This document shows, piece by piece, positions 43,993 through 52,003 of a DNA stretch of 64,000 bases. Below the pieces are notes generated by a model that was not told the origin of the DNA, did not search any database, and saw only the letters and a program-made list of their open reading frames with translations. Numbering within the stretch: the stretch's first letter is position 1; each line of letters begins with the position of its first letter. A program made the position numbers and the translations under genes. Source of the stretch: Allobosea sp. UNC402CLCol (GTDB lineage Bacteria; Pseudomonadota; Alphaproteobacteria; Rhizobiales; Beijerinckiaceae); assembly GCF_000745475.1 (NCBI RefSeq), contig NZ_JQJJ01000016.1:106034-170033 (forward strand), read 5' to 3'.

Positions 43993-44441
43993 GGCGCCGA
44001 TCTGCCCGTCAGATCAAGCCGGAAGCCGCCGGTCGTCTCGACGGGCTCCCACTCGATAGTAGGATCAAGCTTACTCCACAGGCCGCGTCCGGATGGCGTC
44101 ACGTTGTCCGAAGGCGAGATGTGCAGACCGCCAAGGTACGGTATGAGCAGCAAAGCGCATCGATAGAATCCACTGGCCAACCCAACCCTCTCGGTATTCA
44201 CGACCAGACCGCTCGCGCTCCAGTAATCCGGATACTCCGACCATGGCTCGAAGGAGCACATCGCCCCGTCCTCGGGAATTTCCATGGTTAGGACCGGCCC
44301 AGCCTTGCCGTAACTCAACACCCAAGATTTTCCCGCTGTGTCGATGACCGTTGCCGTCCCAGAGGAGGGCACTGGCGGATGAAGTGACACTTGAACATTC
44401 GACAAGCCGGGCATGTCAGATCGAATGGGGAAGCGATTCAT
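43989..44441 (-). CDS. Unrecognised protein paired with 43303-43992
   Basis: 150 residues from ATG 44441, which follows GAGGAC; the frame is open to 44663 but without a ribosome site. The sequence MNRFPIRSDMPGLSNVQVSLH... reads as a beta-rich small domain (GTATVIDTAGKSWVLSYGKAGPVLTMEIPEDGAMCSFEPW), ending with SKLDPTIEWEPVETTGGFRLDLTG. No family is recognised. It is the first gene of a two-gene opposite-strand unit beside the restriction system; an antitoxin, inhibitor or effector role is conceivable only from position. Confidence 0.65.
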   Translation of the reverse strand: MNRFPIRSDMPGLSNVQVSLHPPVPSSGTATVIDTAGKSWVLSYGKAGPVLTMEIPEDGAMCSFEPWSEYPDYWSASGLVVNTERVGLASGFYRCALLLIPYLGGLHISPSDNVTPSGRGLWSKLDPTIEWEPVETTGGFRLDLTGRSAP

Positions 44442-44788
44442 CTGACGTCCTCGTTTGACAAGGGAGTAGTCCGTTGGGTTCGTCTTGCCGGGGTGTCCGC
44501 CTCGAGCGTTTTGGCCTTCGGCAAAATTGAAATACTCCCCTTTTATAGGGACCAAACCACCCGCGGCACAGCGCACGGAATCGGTCTCTTTTGCTGCTCC
44601 GTGGTATCGGCTCTCTGGCAAATGCGGGGGGGTATGTCGTGAAAAAATACCGATTCGAGCCATTGGCCCGATAATCCCGGCGCCCTCCGCGAATTGGGCA
44701 GGTTGAAGCGGTGTTGGGGTAAATGTTGGGGTGTTGATCGAAATTCCCAGAAAATACCTAATTAATTCAGATATTTAATCGAATTTCA
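44442..44788. other. Gene-free right end of the island
   Basis: 347 bases, A/T-rich for the window, upstream of the two-gene unit. It holds the right integrase arm site (44713-44732). A TATAAA-like element on the minus strand lies at 44542-44547 but I see no convincing -35. Nothing else recognised. Confidence 0.6.
44713..44732 (+). promoter_or_regulatory. Integrase arm-type site, right copy
   Basis: Perfect copy of the 20-bp sequence at 34759-34778 with two GTTGGGGT units. It lies 56 bases from the tRNA repeat. Copies at both ends in the same orientation support integrase bridging of core and arm sites. Confidence 0.78.
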
Positions 44789-44800
44789 TGGCGGACAGGG
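44789..44800. repeat. Right attachment site (attR, within tRNA-Ser)
   Basis: TGGCGGACAGGG, the complement of the 3' end of the tRNA-Ser gene (CCA, G discriminator, acceptor strand). The direct copy is at 34626-34637. The tRNA stays intact because the repeat restores it. Confidence 0.85.
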
Positions 44801-44878
44801 CGGGATTCGAACCCGCGATACGGTTTCCCGTATACACACTTTCCAGGCGTGCGCCTTCAACCACTCGGCCACCTGTCC
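44789..44878 (-). tRNA. tRNA-Ser(GGA)
   Basis: 90-nt gene. The acceptor arms GGACAGG and CCTGTCC pair perfectly; discriminator G and CCA are encoded. The anticodon stem-loop CGCCTGGAAAGTGTG has anticodon GGA, reading UCC/UCU Ser codons. A long variable arm (TATACGGGAAACCGTAT, stem ATACGG/CCGTAT) marks a class II Ser tRNA, and the T-arm has GGTTCGAATCC. It is the integration site of the island. Confidence 0.96.
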
Positions 44879-45124
44879 GGCGGGCTGCTTATGACCGCCG
44901 AGGCGTAATCTTTCAAGGGCCGAGTCGCAGTGTTTTCACAATCCCTTGCGATCAGGCCGCGGGCTCCGCTGTTCGCCCGCCTCGCGAAGCGATGCGCGCT
45001 TGGCGCGATCCGGCGGAAATCGTCCCGGGCGGGTTGCGCTCGGCGGTCGGCACGCGCACATCTCTGGTCGGCGCGGTGGCAGGCCCGTGCCGAAGGCGAA
45101 GGCGTGGACGCAGAGGGCTGAGCT

Positions 45125-45445
45125 GTGCGGTTTCTGGTCAGGCTTGTCGGATATCTTCTCGTCGCTGCGGGCTTTATCATTCTGGTTATCGATGGCGCGC
45201 GTTCGATCGCGAATGCGCTGCTGCGCTTCACCACGGTGGGGGATGTCCTCGCGGCGCTGCTGCACGAGCGCTATCGGCTGCTCGGCCCGATGATCGAGCG
45301 CGACATCCACCCCTTGCTATGGGATCCGGTGGTGCTCTCGGCCATGCAGGCGCCGGCCGCGCTCGTGGCGCTCTTGGTCGGCTTTGCCCTGCTTTGGCTC
45401 GCCCGGCCACCCGAGCCCCGGATCGGGATCGTCACGCGTCGGTGA
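45125..45445 (+). CDS. Small membrane protein of unknown function
   Basis: 106 residues with two hydrophobic segments (VRLVGYLLVAAGFIILVIDGARSI and ALVALLVGFALLWLA), separated by a soluble loop with HERYRLLGPMIERDIHPLLWDPVVL. It starts with GTG 45125. Small proteins like this are common in this order, but I recognise no function. The C-terminus is Arg-rich (PRIGIVTRR). It lies upstream of msrA by 83 bases. Confidence 0.75.
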   Translation: MRFLVRLVGYLLVAAGFIILVIDGARSIANALLRFTTVGDVLAALLHERYRLLGPMIERDIHPLLWDPVVLSAMQAPAALVALLVGFALLWLARPPEPRIGIVTRR

Positions 45446-45528
45446 AAACGGGCAGCGACCTCGCATCCTGTGCAGAGGCCGTTTCGATGCTTACATAAGG
45501 CGTCGAGTTGAACGGAACGGAGCCGACG

Positions 45529-46185
45529 ATGTTCTCCCTGCGCAAGAAGACTTCACTGCCGACCGCGGCCGAAGCGCTGCCCGGGCGCGCCGCGGCGATC
45601 CCCACCGCCGAAACCCATTTCGTCAACGGCCATCGCCTCGCTGGCCCTTATCCGGAAGGCCTGCGCCAGGCCGTGTTCGGGCTAGGCTGCTTCTGGGGCG
45701 CGGAACGGAAGTTCTGGCAGATGGGTGACGGCGTCTGGGTGACGGCCGTCGGCTATGCCGGCGGGGAGACCCCGAACCCGACCTATGAGGAGGTCTGCAG
45801 CGGCATGACCGGCCACACCGAGGTCGTGCTCGTCGTCTACGATCCGGCCAAGATCTCCTATGAGGATCTGCTCAAGGCCTTCTGGGAGAATCACGACCCG
45901 ACCCAGGGCATGCGCCAGGGCAATGACATCGGCACGCAGTACCGGTCGGCGATCTATGTCTTCGACGACGCGCAGCGCGCGGCGGCCGAGCGTTCCCGCG
46001 ACGAATATATGATGGCGCTGGCGGCGAATGGCTACGGGCCGATCACGACCGAGATCCGCGAGGCGCCGCCCTTCTATTTCGCCGAGGACTACCACCAGCA
46101 ATATCTCGCCAAGAATCCGGCCGGCTATTGCGGCCTGGGCGGAACGGGCGTCGCCTGCCAGATCGGCCTTGGCGTCCACGCCTGA
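45529..46185 (+). CDS. msrA: Peptide-methionine (S)-S-oxide reductase MsrA
   Basis: 218-residue enzyme that reduces methionine S-sulfoxide in proteins. The active site GCFWGAE is near residue 49, with EYHQQYL-type segment here YHQQYLAKNPAGYCGLGGTGVAC, which has the resolving Cys. ATG 45529 is preferred, with GGAG upstream; TTG at 45508 is possible. The first ~45 residues (FSLRKKTSLPTAAEALPGR) are typical of alphaproteobacterial MsrA and not a signal peptide. A terminator follows. Confidence 0.95.
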   Translation: MFSLRKKTSLPTAAEALPGRAAAIPTAETHFVNGHRLAGPYPEGLRQAVFGLGCFWGAERKFWQMGDGVWVTAVGYAGGETPNPTYEEVCSGMTGHTEVVLVVYDPAKISYEDLLKAFWENHDPTQGMRQGNDIGTQYRSAIYVFDDAQRAAAERSRDEYMMALAANGYGPITTEIREAPPFYFAEDYHQQYLAKNPAGYCGLGGTGVACQIGLGVHA

Positions 46186-46208
46186 GGCGAAAGGTCCGGA
46201 GTTCCGGG

Positions 46209-46235
46209 AAGGGCGCCGTCAGCGGCGCCCTTTTT
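46209..46235 (+). terminator. Rho-independent terminator after msrA
   Basis: GGGCGCCG (46211-46218) pairs with CGGCGCCC (46223-46230) around TCAG, preceded by AA and followed by five Ts. Confidence 0.9.
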
Positions 46236-46308
46236 CGTATGGTTCTCTATATGTTCTTGCGCCGGACCTGAAGCTCCGCTAGCGTTTCGCTGGGGAACGG
46301 GGGCTGAG

Positions 46309-47847
46309 ATGGTGACGCGGGTCGCGACGGTGGCGTTCGAGGGCATCGAGGCGCGGGCCGTCGACGTGCAGGTGCAGGTTTCCTCCGGCAGCGTCGCCTT
46401 CGTCCTCGTCGGCCTGCCCGACAAGGCCGTCGCCGAAAGCCGGGAGCGGGTCAGGGCGGCTCTCATCGCCTCGGGGCTGGCCCTGCCGGCCAAGCGCATC
46501 ACCGTCAACCTCGCGCCGGCCGATCTGCCGAAGGAGGGCAGCCATTACGACCTGCCGATCGCGCTCGCCGTGATGGCGGCCATCGGCGCGCTCCCGCCGG
46601 ATGCCCTGGCCGGCTACACCGTGCTCGGCGAGCTCGCTCTCGACGGCTCGATCGCGGCCGTCGCCGGCGTGCTTCCGGCCGCGATCGCGGCCTATGATCG
46701 CGGGCAGGGGCTGATCTGCCCGGCTTCGACCGGCCCGGAGGCGGCCTGGGCGGCGGCCGATATCGACATCCTGGCGCCGCGCTCGCTGATCCAGCTCGCC
46801 AATCATTTCAAGGGCACGCAGGTGATGGCGCGGCCCGAGCCGGCCGTGGCGCGCCAGAGCGGGGCCTTGCCCGATCTCGCCGACATCAAGGGCCAGGAGA
46901 GCGCGAAGCGCGTGCTCGAGATCGCGGCGGCCGGCGGCCATAATCTCGTGATGAACGGGCCGCCCGGCGCCGGCAAGTCGATGTTGGCGAGCCGCCTGCC
47001 TTCGATCCTGCCGCCGCTGACGCCACGCGAGCTTCTGGAGGTCTCGATGGTGCTCTCCGTCGGCGGCCATCTCGCCGGCGGTGCCCTGACCGATCGACGA
47101 CCATTCCGCGCGCCGCATCACTCGGCTTCGATGGCGGCGCTCGTCGGCGGCGGCCTGCAGGCGAAGCCCGGCGAGATCTCGCTCGCCCATCACGGCGTGC
47201 TTTTTCTCGACGAATTGCCCGAGTTCCAGCCGCAGGTGCTCGATGCGCTGCGCCAGCCGATGGAGACCGGCGACGTGCTGATCTCGCGGGCGAACCATCG
47301 TGCCGTCTACCCTGCGCGCTTCCAGCTCGTCGCGGCGATGAATCCTTGCCGCTGCGGCAAGGCGACGGAGCCGGGCTATGCCTGCCGGCGCCAGCCGAAC
47401 GAGCGCTGCATGGCGCAGTACCAGGCCCGGATTTCCGGCCCGCTGCTCGACCGGATCGACATCGCGATCGACGTGCCGGCGGTCACCGCCGCCGACCTCA
47501 TCCTGCCGGCCGCCAGCGAGGGCTCCGCCGAGGTCGCGGCGCGCGTCGCGGCGGCGAGGGCGCTCCAGGGCGCCCGCTTCGAGGCGCTCGGGCTTGGCCA
47601 CGTCACCACCAATGCCGCCTGCCCGGGGCCGGTGCTGGAGGAGATCGCCCGTCCCGACAATGCCGGCCTTGCCCTGCTGAGGGATGCGGCCGAGGCGCTG
47701 CGGCTCACCGCCCGTGCCTATCACCGCGTGCTGAAGGTCGCGCGCACGCTCGCCGATCTGGACGGCGAGGCGAAGGTCGGCCGGCTGCATCTCGCCGAGG
47801 CGCTGTCCTATCGCACGCGCGGCGGGGAGCTGGCGCAGGCGGCGTAG
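46309..47847 (+). CDS. comM: YifB/ComM family Mg-chelatase-like AAA+ ATPase
   Basis: 512-residue AAA+ protein. The N-terminal Lon-protease-like fold (RAVDVQVQVSSG...FVLVGLPDKAVAESRERVRAAL) precedes the Walker A GPPGAGKSML near residue 220 and the Walker B LFLDELPEF. The C-terminus has the MCM-like/zinc region (CRCGKATEPGYACRRQPNERC). Family members such as ComM are hexameric helicases acting in branch migration in natural transformation. The stop is followed by about 140 bases before the kinase gene. Confidence 0.93.
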   Translation: MVTRVATVAFEGIEARAVDVQVQVSSGSVAFVLVGLPDKAVAESRERVRAALIASGLALPAKRITVNLAPADLPKEGSHYDLPIALAVMAAIGALPPDALAGYTVLGELALDGSIAAVAGVLPAAIAAYDRGQGLICPASTGPEAAWAAADIDILAPRSLIQLANHFKGTQVMARPEPAVARQSGALPDLADIKGQESAKRVLEIAAAGGHNLVMNGPPGAGKSMLASRLPSILPPLTPRELLEVSMVLSVGGHLAGGALTDRRPFRAPHHSASMAALVGGGLQAKPGEISLAHHGVLFLDELPEFQPQVLDALRQPMETGDVLISRANHRAVYPARFQLVAAMNPCRCGKATEPGYACRRQPNERCMAQYQARISGPLLDRIDIAIDVPAVTAADLILPAASEGSAEVAARVAAARALQGARFEALGLGHVTTNAACPGPVLEEIARPDNAGLALLRDAAEALRLTARAYHRVLKVARTLADLDGEAKVGRLHLAEALSYRTRGGELAQAA

Positions 47848-47988
47848 AGAAAGCCCCGGTCCCGCGGTTTCGGGAAAAGCCGGGCTGCCCCGCAAGCCCC
47901 TCAGGGTTAAGCCTTGCTTGAAAGCTGACGGCAAAATCGCGCTTTCCTCAAGCGGCTTTTTTCAGGGCGGCGGCCTTAGACGGGGAGC

Positions 47989-50070
47989 ATGGCTCTCTCG
48001 TCCTGGACATGGTTCGTCATCGCTGCCGCTGTCATCGTCGCCCTGCTGGGAACGGGCGGCGTCCTCGCGCTGAGGCAGCTGGCGCGCGCACGCCGCCAGC
48101 TCGCATCGCTCACCCATGAGGTCGAGACGCTGAACGACCAGCTCTGGACGCTGGCCGACAGCGAGCAGCGCTATCGCAGCCTGGTCGAGGCTCAGGGCGA
48201 TTTCATCGTCCAGCGCGACGGGGCCCGCATCATCTACGCGAATACCGCCTATGCCGCGCTGTTCGGTGCCGAGGAGAACGATCTCGTCGGCAGCGAGGCG
48301 CAATTGCCGCAGCTCGCCTCGCGGGCGCTGCGGACGCTCGACGGCGGAGCCCGCAGTTTCGACGAATGCCTCGCGACCTATGTCGGGGAGCGCTGGATCG
48401 CCTGGATCGAGACGGCGGTTCCAGGCCCAGGCGGCCGCACCTTGATCCAGCGCGTCGGCCGCGACATCTCCGCCCGTATCGCCGATGAAGACGCGCTGGT
48501 CGAGGCCCGCGCCCGGGCCGAGGCCGCCAATGAGGCGAAGTCGCGCTTCCTCGCCACGGTGAGCCACGAATTCCGCACGCCGCTGAACGGCATCCTCGGC
48601 ATGTCCGATCTGCTGGCCGATACCGGCCTCGATGGCGAGCAGTCGACCTATGTCCAGGCCCTGCGCATCTCCGGCGAGGCGCTGCTCGCCCTCGTCGACG
48701 ACATCCTCGACTTCGCCAAGGTGGAAGCTGGCCGGCTGGAGCTCGTCGAGGAACCCTTCGATGTCGTCCAGCTGGTCGAGACGGTCTCCGAGCTGATGGC
48801 GCCCCGGGCCCAGGCCAAGGGAATCGAGCTTGCGGCCTATATCGCGCCGGAACTGCCGGCGCAGCTCGTCGGCGATCGCGACCGCCTGCGGCAGATCCTG
48901 CTCAATCTGGTCGGCAACGCCGTCAAGTTCACCGATGCCGGCGGCGTCGGCCTGAGCGTGCGGCGGGTGGGGAGAATGGTCGAGATCCTGGTCTCCGATA
49001 CCGGGCCCGGCATTCCGGCCGACAGGCTCGAGGTCATTTTCGGGGAGTTCGAGCAACTGGACCATGGCCCCGGAATCCGCCATGCCGGTACCGGCCTCGG
49101 CCTCGCCATCGTGCGGCGGCTGGTCGGGCTGATGGAGGGCGAGGTCCGGGCGGAGAGCCGCCTCGGCGAGGGCGCGAGCTTCCGCGTGATCCTGCCGCTG
49201 GCCGCGGCGCCGGGCGCCGAGACGGTGCCGATCCCGCACTGGCCGGAGCAGCATGTCCTGCTCGCTTCTCCTGCGCCCTTCGCGGCGCGCTTCCTGTGGG
49301 AGTCGATCCGGGCCACGGGCGCGGCGGTCTCCGTCGCGGCCTCCGTGGAGGCGGCACGGGCGACCCTTGCCGGCGAACGCCCGGTGACCGCGGTGCTGAT
49401 CGACCATGCGCTCGGCGACGGCGCGGCGAAGGAGCTGGCGGAAACGGTGCGGGAGGCGGGCATCCGCGATTGCCTGATCCTGCTGTCGTCCCTGGCACGG
49501 CGCCAGTTCGGCTCGCCGCAGGCCGCGGGATTCTCGGGCTTCCTCATCAAGCCCGTCCGCGCCCGCTCGCTCTATGAGCGGCTGGGTACGCGCTTTCCCC
49601 AAACCTTGCCGGCTACAGGCAAGAGCCAGGCCGCCAGATCGCCGGTGCGCAAGCCCCTCAACATCCTCGTCGCGGAGGATAACGAGATCAATGCGCTGCT
49701 GCTGACGCGGACGCTGGAGCGTCTCGGCTCCTCGGTCATCTGGGTCCGCGACGGGCGCGAGGCCCTGCAGCGGATCGAGGCCAGCCTCGCCGGCGCCGCC
49801 GCGCCGCTCGATCTCGCGCTTCTCGATATCCGCATGCCGGTGATGACCGGGCTGGACTGCGCCCGTGCCGTGCGGACGCTGGAAGCGGAGCGTGGCCGCA
49901 TCCGACGCTTGCCGCTGCTGGCCGTCACGGCCAATGTTTCGGCGGCGGATCGCGAGGCCGCGCTCGCGGCGGGAATGGATGATTGTCTCGCCAAACCGCT
50001 CGAGCGCGCGGCGCTGTTGCGCTGGCTCGATCACCTCGGCAAGGAGGCCTCGCGGACATTGTCGGCTTGA
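47989..50070 (+). CDS. Hybrid sensor histidine kinase with PAS and receiver domains
   Basis: 693 residues: one N-terminal membrane helix (FVIAAAVIVALLGTGGVLAL), a coiled linker, a PAS domain (about 55-165: LVEAQGDFIVQRDGARIIYANTAYAALFG), HisKA with phospho-acceptor SHEFRTPLNG near 190, HATPase with DTGPGIP and GTGLGLAI, a degenerate receiver (about 420-525: has VLIDHALG and FLIKP but not the acidic pocket), and a full receiver (about 555-680: AEDNEIN, LLDIRMP, and KP). It probably passes phosphate through the C-terminal receiver to an unlinked phosphotransferase. GGGGAGC precedes its ATG. No response-regulator gene is adjacent. Confidence 0.92.
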   Translation: MALSSWTWFVIAAAVIVALLGTGGVLALRQLARARRQLASLTHEVETLNDQLWTLADSEQRYRSLVEAQGDFIVQRDGARIIYANTAYAALFGAEENDLVGSEAQLPQLASRALRTLDGGARSFDECLATYVGERWIAWIETAVPGPGGRTLIQRVGRDISARIADEDALVEARARAEAANEAKSRFLATVSHEFRTPLNGILGMSDLLADTGLDGEQSTYVQALRISGEALLALVDDILDFAKVEAGRLELVEEPFDVVQLVETVSELMAPRAQAKGIELAAYIAPELPAQLVGDRDRLRQILLNLVGNAVKFTDAGGVGLSVRRVGRMVEILVSDTGPGIPADRLEVIFGEFEQLDHGPGIRHAGTGLGLAIVRRLVGLMEGEVRAESRLGEGASFRVILPLAAAPGAETVPIPHWPEQHVLLASPAPFAARFLWESIRATGAAVSVAASVEAARATLAGERPVTAVLIDHALGDGAAKELAETVREAGIRDCLILLSSLARRQFGSPQAAGFSGFLIKPVRARSLYERLGTRFPQTLPATGKSQAARSPVRKPLNILVAEDNEINALLLTRTLERLGSSVIWVRDGREALQRIEASLAGAAAPLDLALLDIRMPVMTGLDCARAVRTLEAERGRIRRLPLLAVTANVSAADREAALAAGMDDCLAKPLERAALLRWLDHLGKEASRTLSA

Positions 50071-50169
50071 CGGGCGTCACCGCTTCGACGCAGTTTTGTC
50101 GCGAAGTTGTAAGATGCGCGGAGCAAGCCTTCCCGGATGCCGGAAGCGGCTTAGAGGGTGAGACAGGCG

Positions 50170-51129
50170 ATGGCATTGCACGTTTCTGAGCGATCGAACG
50201 CGCTGCCGGCCCGGTTTTCCGCCGGCAATCCCCTGCTTTCACGCCTCGCTCCGATGATGCTCATCACGGGCGGGGCGATGCGCCGTTACGGATTGGAAGC
50301 CGGCGAATCAGCGCCGCTTTCGGGGAGCCTGGGTCGGCTCGGCTCGCTCGAAGTCCGGCTGGCGCGCGGCCCCCGCGAGATCTGGCGGGCGCAGCGGCTG
50401 CGCTACCGCGTGTTCTATCAGGAAATGTCGGCGAAGCCTGATGTGGTCGCCCGCATGTTCCGCCGCGATGCCGACCGCTTCGACAAGGCCTGCGATCATC
50501 TGCTCGTCATCGACCATGCGGCGAAGGGCCGTTTCGGCGGCATCAAGCCGAAGGTCGTCGGCACCTACCGCCTGATGCGGCAGAGCGCGGCGAATCGGCT
50601 GGGCGGCTTCTATACGCAAAGCGAGTTCGATCTCGCGCCCCTGCTGGCACGCCATCCCGGCCAGCGCTTCCTCGAGCTCGGCCGCTCCTGCGTGCTGCAG
50701 CCTTACCGCAACAAACGCACCGTCGAGCTGCTCTGGTCTGGTATCTGGGCCTATCTGGAGCATCACCGCATCGACGCCATGTTCGGCTGCGCCTCCTTCG
50801 ACGGCACCGACCCTGACGCGCTCGCCTTGCCGCTGAGCTTCCTGCACCACCATGCCCGCTCGCAGGGCGAATGGAGTGCTGAGGCGCATCCCGAGCATCT
50901 CGTCGGCATGGACCGGCTGCCCGCGGAGATGGTCGACTACAAGCTCGCGCTGAAGCAGATGCCGCCGCTGATCAAGGGCTATCTCAGGCTCGGCGCCCGC
51001 TTCGGCTCCGGCGCGGTCATCGACCGCCAGTTCGGAACGACCGACGTGCTCGTCGTGCTGCCCGTCTCGGCGATCGACAGGCGCTATGCCCAGTATTACG
51101 GCGGCGAGAACTCGCGCTACGCCGCCTGA
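50170..51129 (+). CDS. olsB: Ornithine acyltransferase-like GNAT protein (OlsB type)
   Basis: 319 residues. It matches OlsB, the GNAT-fold enzyme that moves a 3-hydroxyacyl chain from ACP to ornithine, the first step of ornithine lipid synthesis. Typical stretches are EIWRAQRLRYRVFYQEM, DKACDHLLVID, GTYRLM, ELGRSCVLQPYRNKRTVELLW and FGCASFDGTDP. ATG 50170 is chosen; GTG 50158 is possible. The OlsA acyltransferase that makes the second step is not in the window, so olsB may be split from it, and a related haemolysin-like acyltransferase is the alternative. Confidence 0.8.
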   Translation: MALHVSERSNALPARFSAGNPLLSRLAPMMLITGGAMRRYGLEAGESAPLSGSLGRLGSLEVRLARGPREIWRAQRLRYRVFYQEMSAKPDVVARMFRRDADRFDKACDHLLVIDHAAKGRFGGIKPKVVGTYRLMRQSAANRLGGFYTQSEFDLAPLLARHPGQRFLELGRSCVLQPYRNKRTVELLWSGIWAYLEHHRIDAMFGCASFDGTDPDALALPLSFLHHHARSQGEWSAEAHPEHLVGMDRLPAEMVDYKLALKQMPPLIKGYLRLGARFGSGAVIDRQFGTTDVLVVLPVSAIDRRYAQYYGGENSRYAA

Positions 51130-51136
51130 CGGCCGT

Positions 51137-52003
51137 TTATTCGCCGGCTGCGGCCAGCGCCTTCAGCGCTTCGCGATAGGTCGGATAGCGGAAGGCGTAG
51201 CCGAGTTCCCGCTTCACCAGTGCATTCGAGACCCGCTTGTTCTCGCCGTAGAAGCTCGCGGCCATCGACGAGAGCTTCGCTTCGCCGAAAGGGATTTCGG
51301 GCGGTGGCTCCAGCCCGGTCAGCCCCGCGGCGAAGCTGACGACATCCTGCGGCGGAGCCGGCTCATCATCGGTCGCGTTGTAGATCGCGCCGTTGCGCGG
51401 CTGCGCAAGCGACGCCATCAGGATGCCGGTTATGTCGTCGACATGGATGCGGTTGAAGACCTGGCCCGGCTTGACGAGCCGCGTCGCCTTGCCCTCGCGC
51501 AATTTGGCGATGGGGTTGCGGCCGGGGCCGTAGATGCCGGAAAGGCGGAAGATCTGCACGGCCTTGCCGCTGTCGCGCCCCAGCGCCAGCCAGTCCTCTT
51601 CGATCGCGACGCGCAGCCTGTTGCGGGCGCTGCCCGGATTCACCGGCTGGCTTTCGTCGATCCAGGCGCCGCCCTGGTCGCCATAGACGCCGATGGTCGA
51701 GAGATAGCCGATCCAGCGCAGCGCCGGCGCGGTGGCGAGTTCGGTGCGCAGCCTTTGCAGCACGGGGTCGCCGTCCTCGCCCGGCTGGACCGAGACGAGC
51801 ACGGCTTCGGCCTCCGCCACGGCCTTGGCGAGCGGGGACGAGACTGCGAAGCCGCCGAAGACCAGCGTGCGGATGCCTTCGCGGCTGAGCTCCGCGGCCC
51901 GCTCGGCCGAGCGGGAGGTCCCGGTCACTTCCCAGCCGCGGGCGAGCGCGGCGCGCGCGAAGAAGCCGGCCGAATAGCCGAGGCCGAGGATCAGCAGTTT
52001 CAT
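51137..52003 (-). CDS. NAD(P)-binding SDR-family epimerase/dehydratase-like protein
   Basis: 288 residues. The N-terminal MKLLILGLGYSAGFFARAAL has the GxGxxG dinucleotide-binding loop, and TGTSRSAERAAEL the cofactor-binding edge. YLSTIGVYGDQGG holds the catalytic Tyr with a Lys further on missing in places, so atypical SDR chemistry is possible. The C-terminal domain (PPQDVVSFAAGLTGLEPPPEIPFGEAKLSSMAASFYGENKRVSN) matches the atypical SDR family of proteobacteria. The ATG overlaps the queG stop by four bases, so it is made with QueG and GST. Confidence 0.83.
   Translation of the reverse strand: MKLLILGLGYSAGFFARAALARGWEVTGTSRSAERAAELSREGIRTLVFGGFAVSSPLAKAVAEAEAVLVSVQPGEDGDPVLQRLRTELATAPALRWIGYLSTIGVYGDQGGAWIDESQPVNPGSARNRLRVAIEEDWLALGRDSGKAVQIFRLSGIYGPGRNPIAKLREGKATRLVKPGQVFNRIHVDDITGILMASLAQPRNGAIYNATDDEPAPPQDVVSFAAGLTGLEPPPEIPFGEAKLSSMAASFYGENKRVSNALVKRELGYAFRYPTYREALKALAAAGE

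Larger units (their letters stand above)
34626..44800. mobile_element. Integrated genomic island in tRNA-Ser(GGA) with type III restriction-modification
   Basis: About 10.2 kb bounded by the 12-bp direct repeat TGGCGGACAGGG, which is the CCA, discriminator and acceptor 3' strand of tRNA-Ser(GGA). Just inside each end lies the same 20-bp sequence with two TTGGGGT units (34759-34778 and 44713-44732, same orientation), as expected of integrase arm sites. Inside are a DUF4102-type integrase, an excisionase-like protein, unknown genes, type III Mod and Res, an HNH nuclease and an opposite-strand gene pair. The integrase sits at the end away from the intact tRNA. Confidence 0.88.

Noticed and set aside
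44930..45121. 63-codon open frame after tRNA-Ser
   Set aside because: No ribosome site and basic low-complexity translation.
46279..50034. Long antisense frames opposite comM and the histidine kinase
   Set aside because: Shadow frames; composition (Arg, Asp, His, Gln) and lack of domains.
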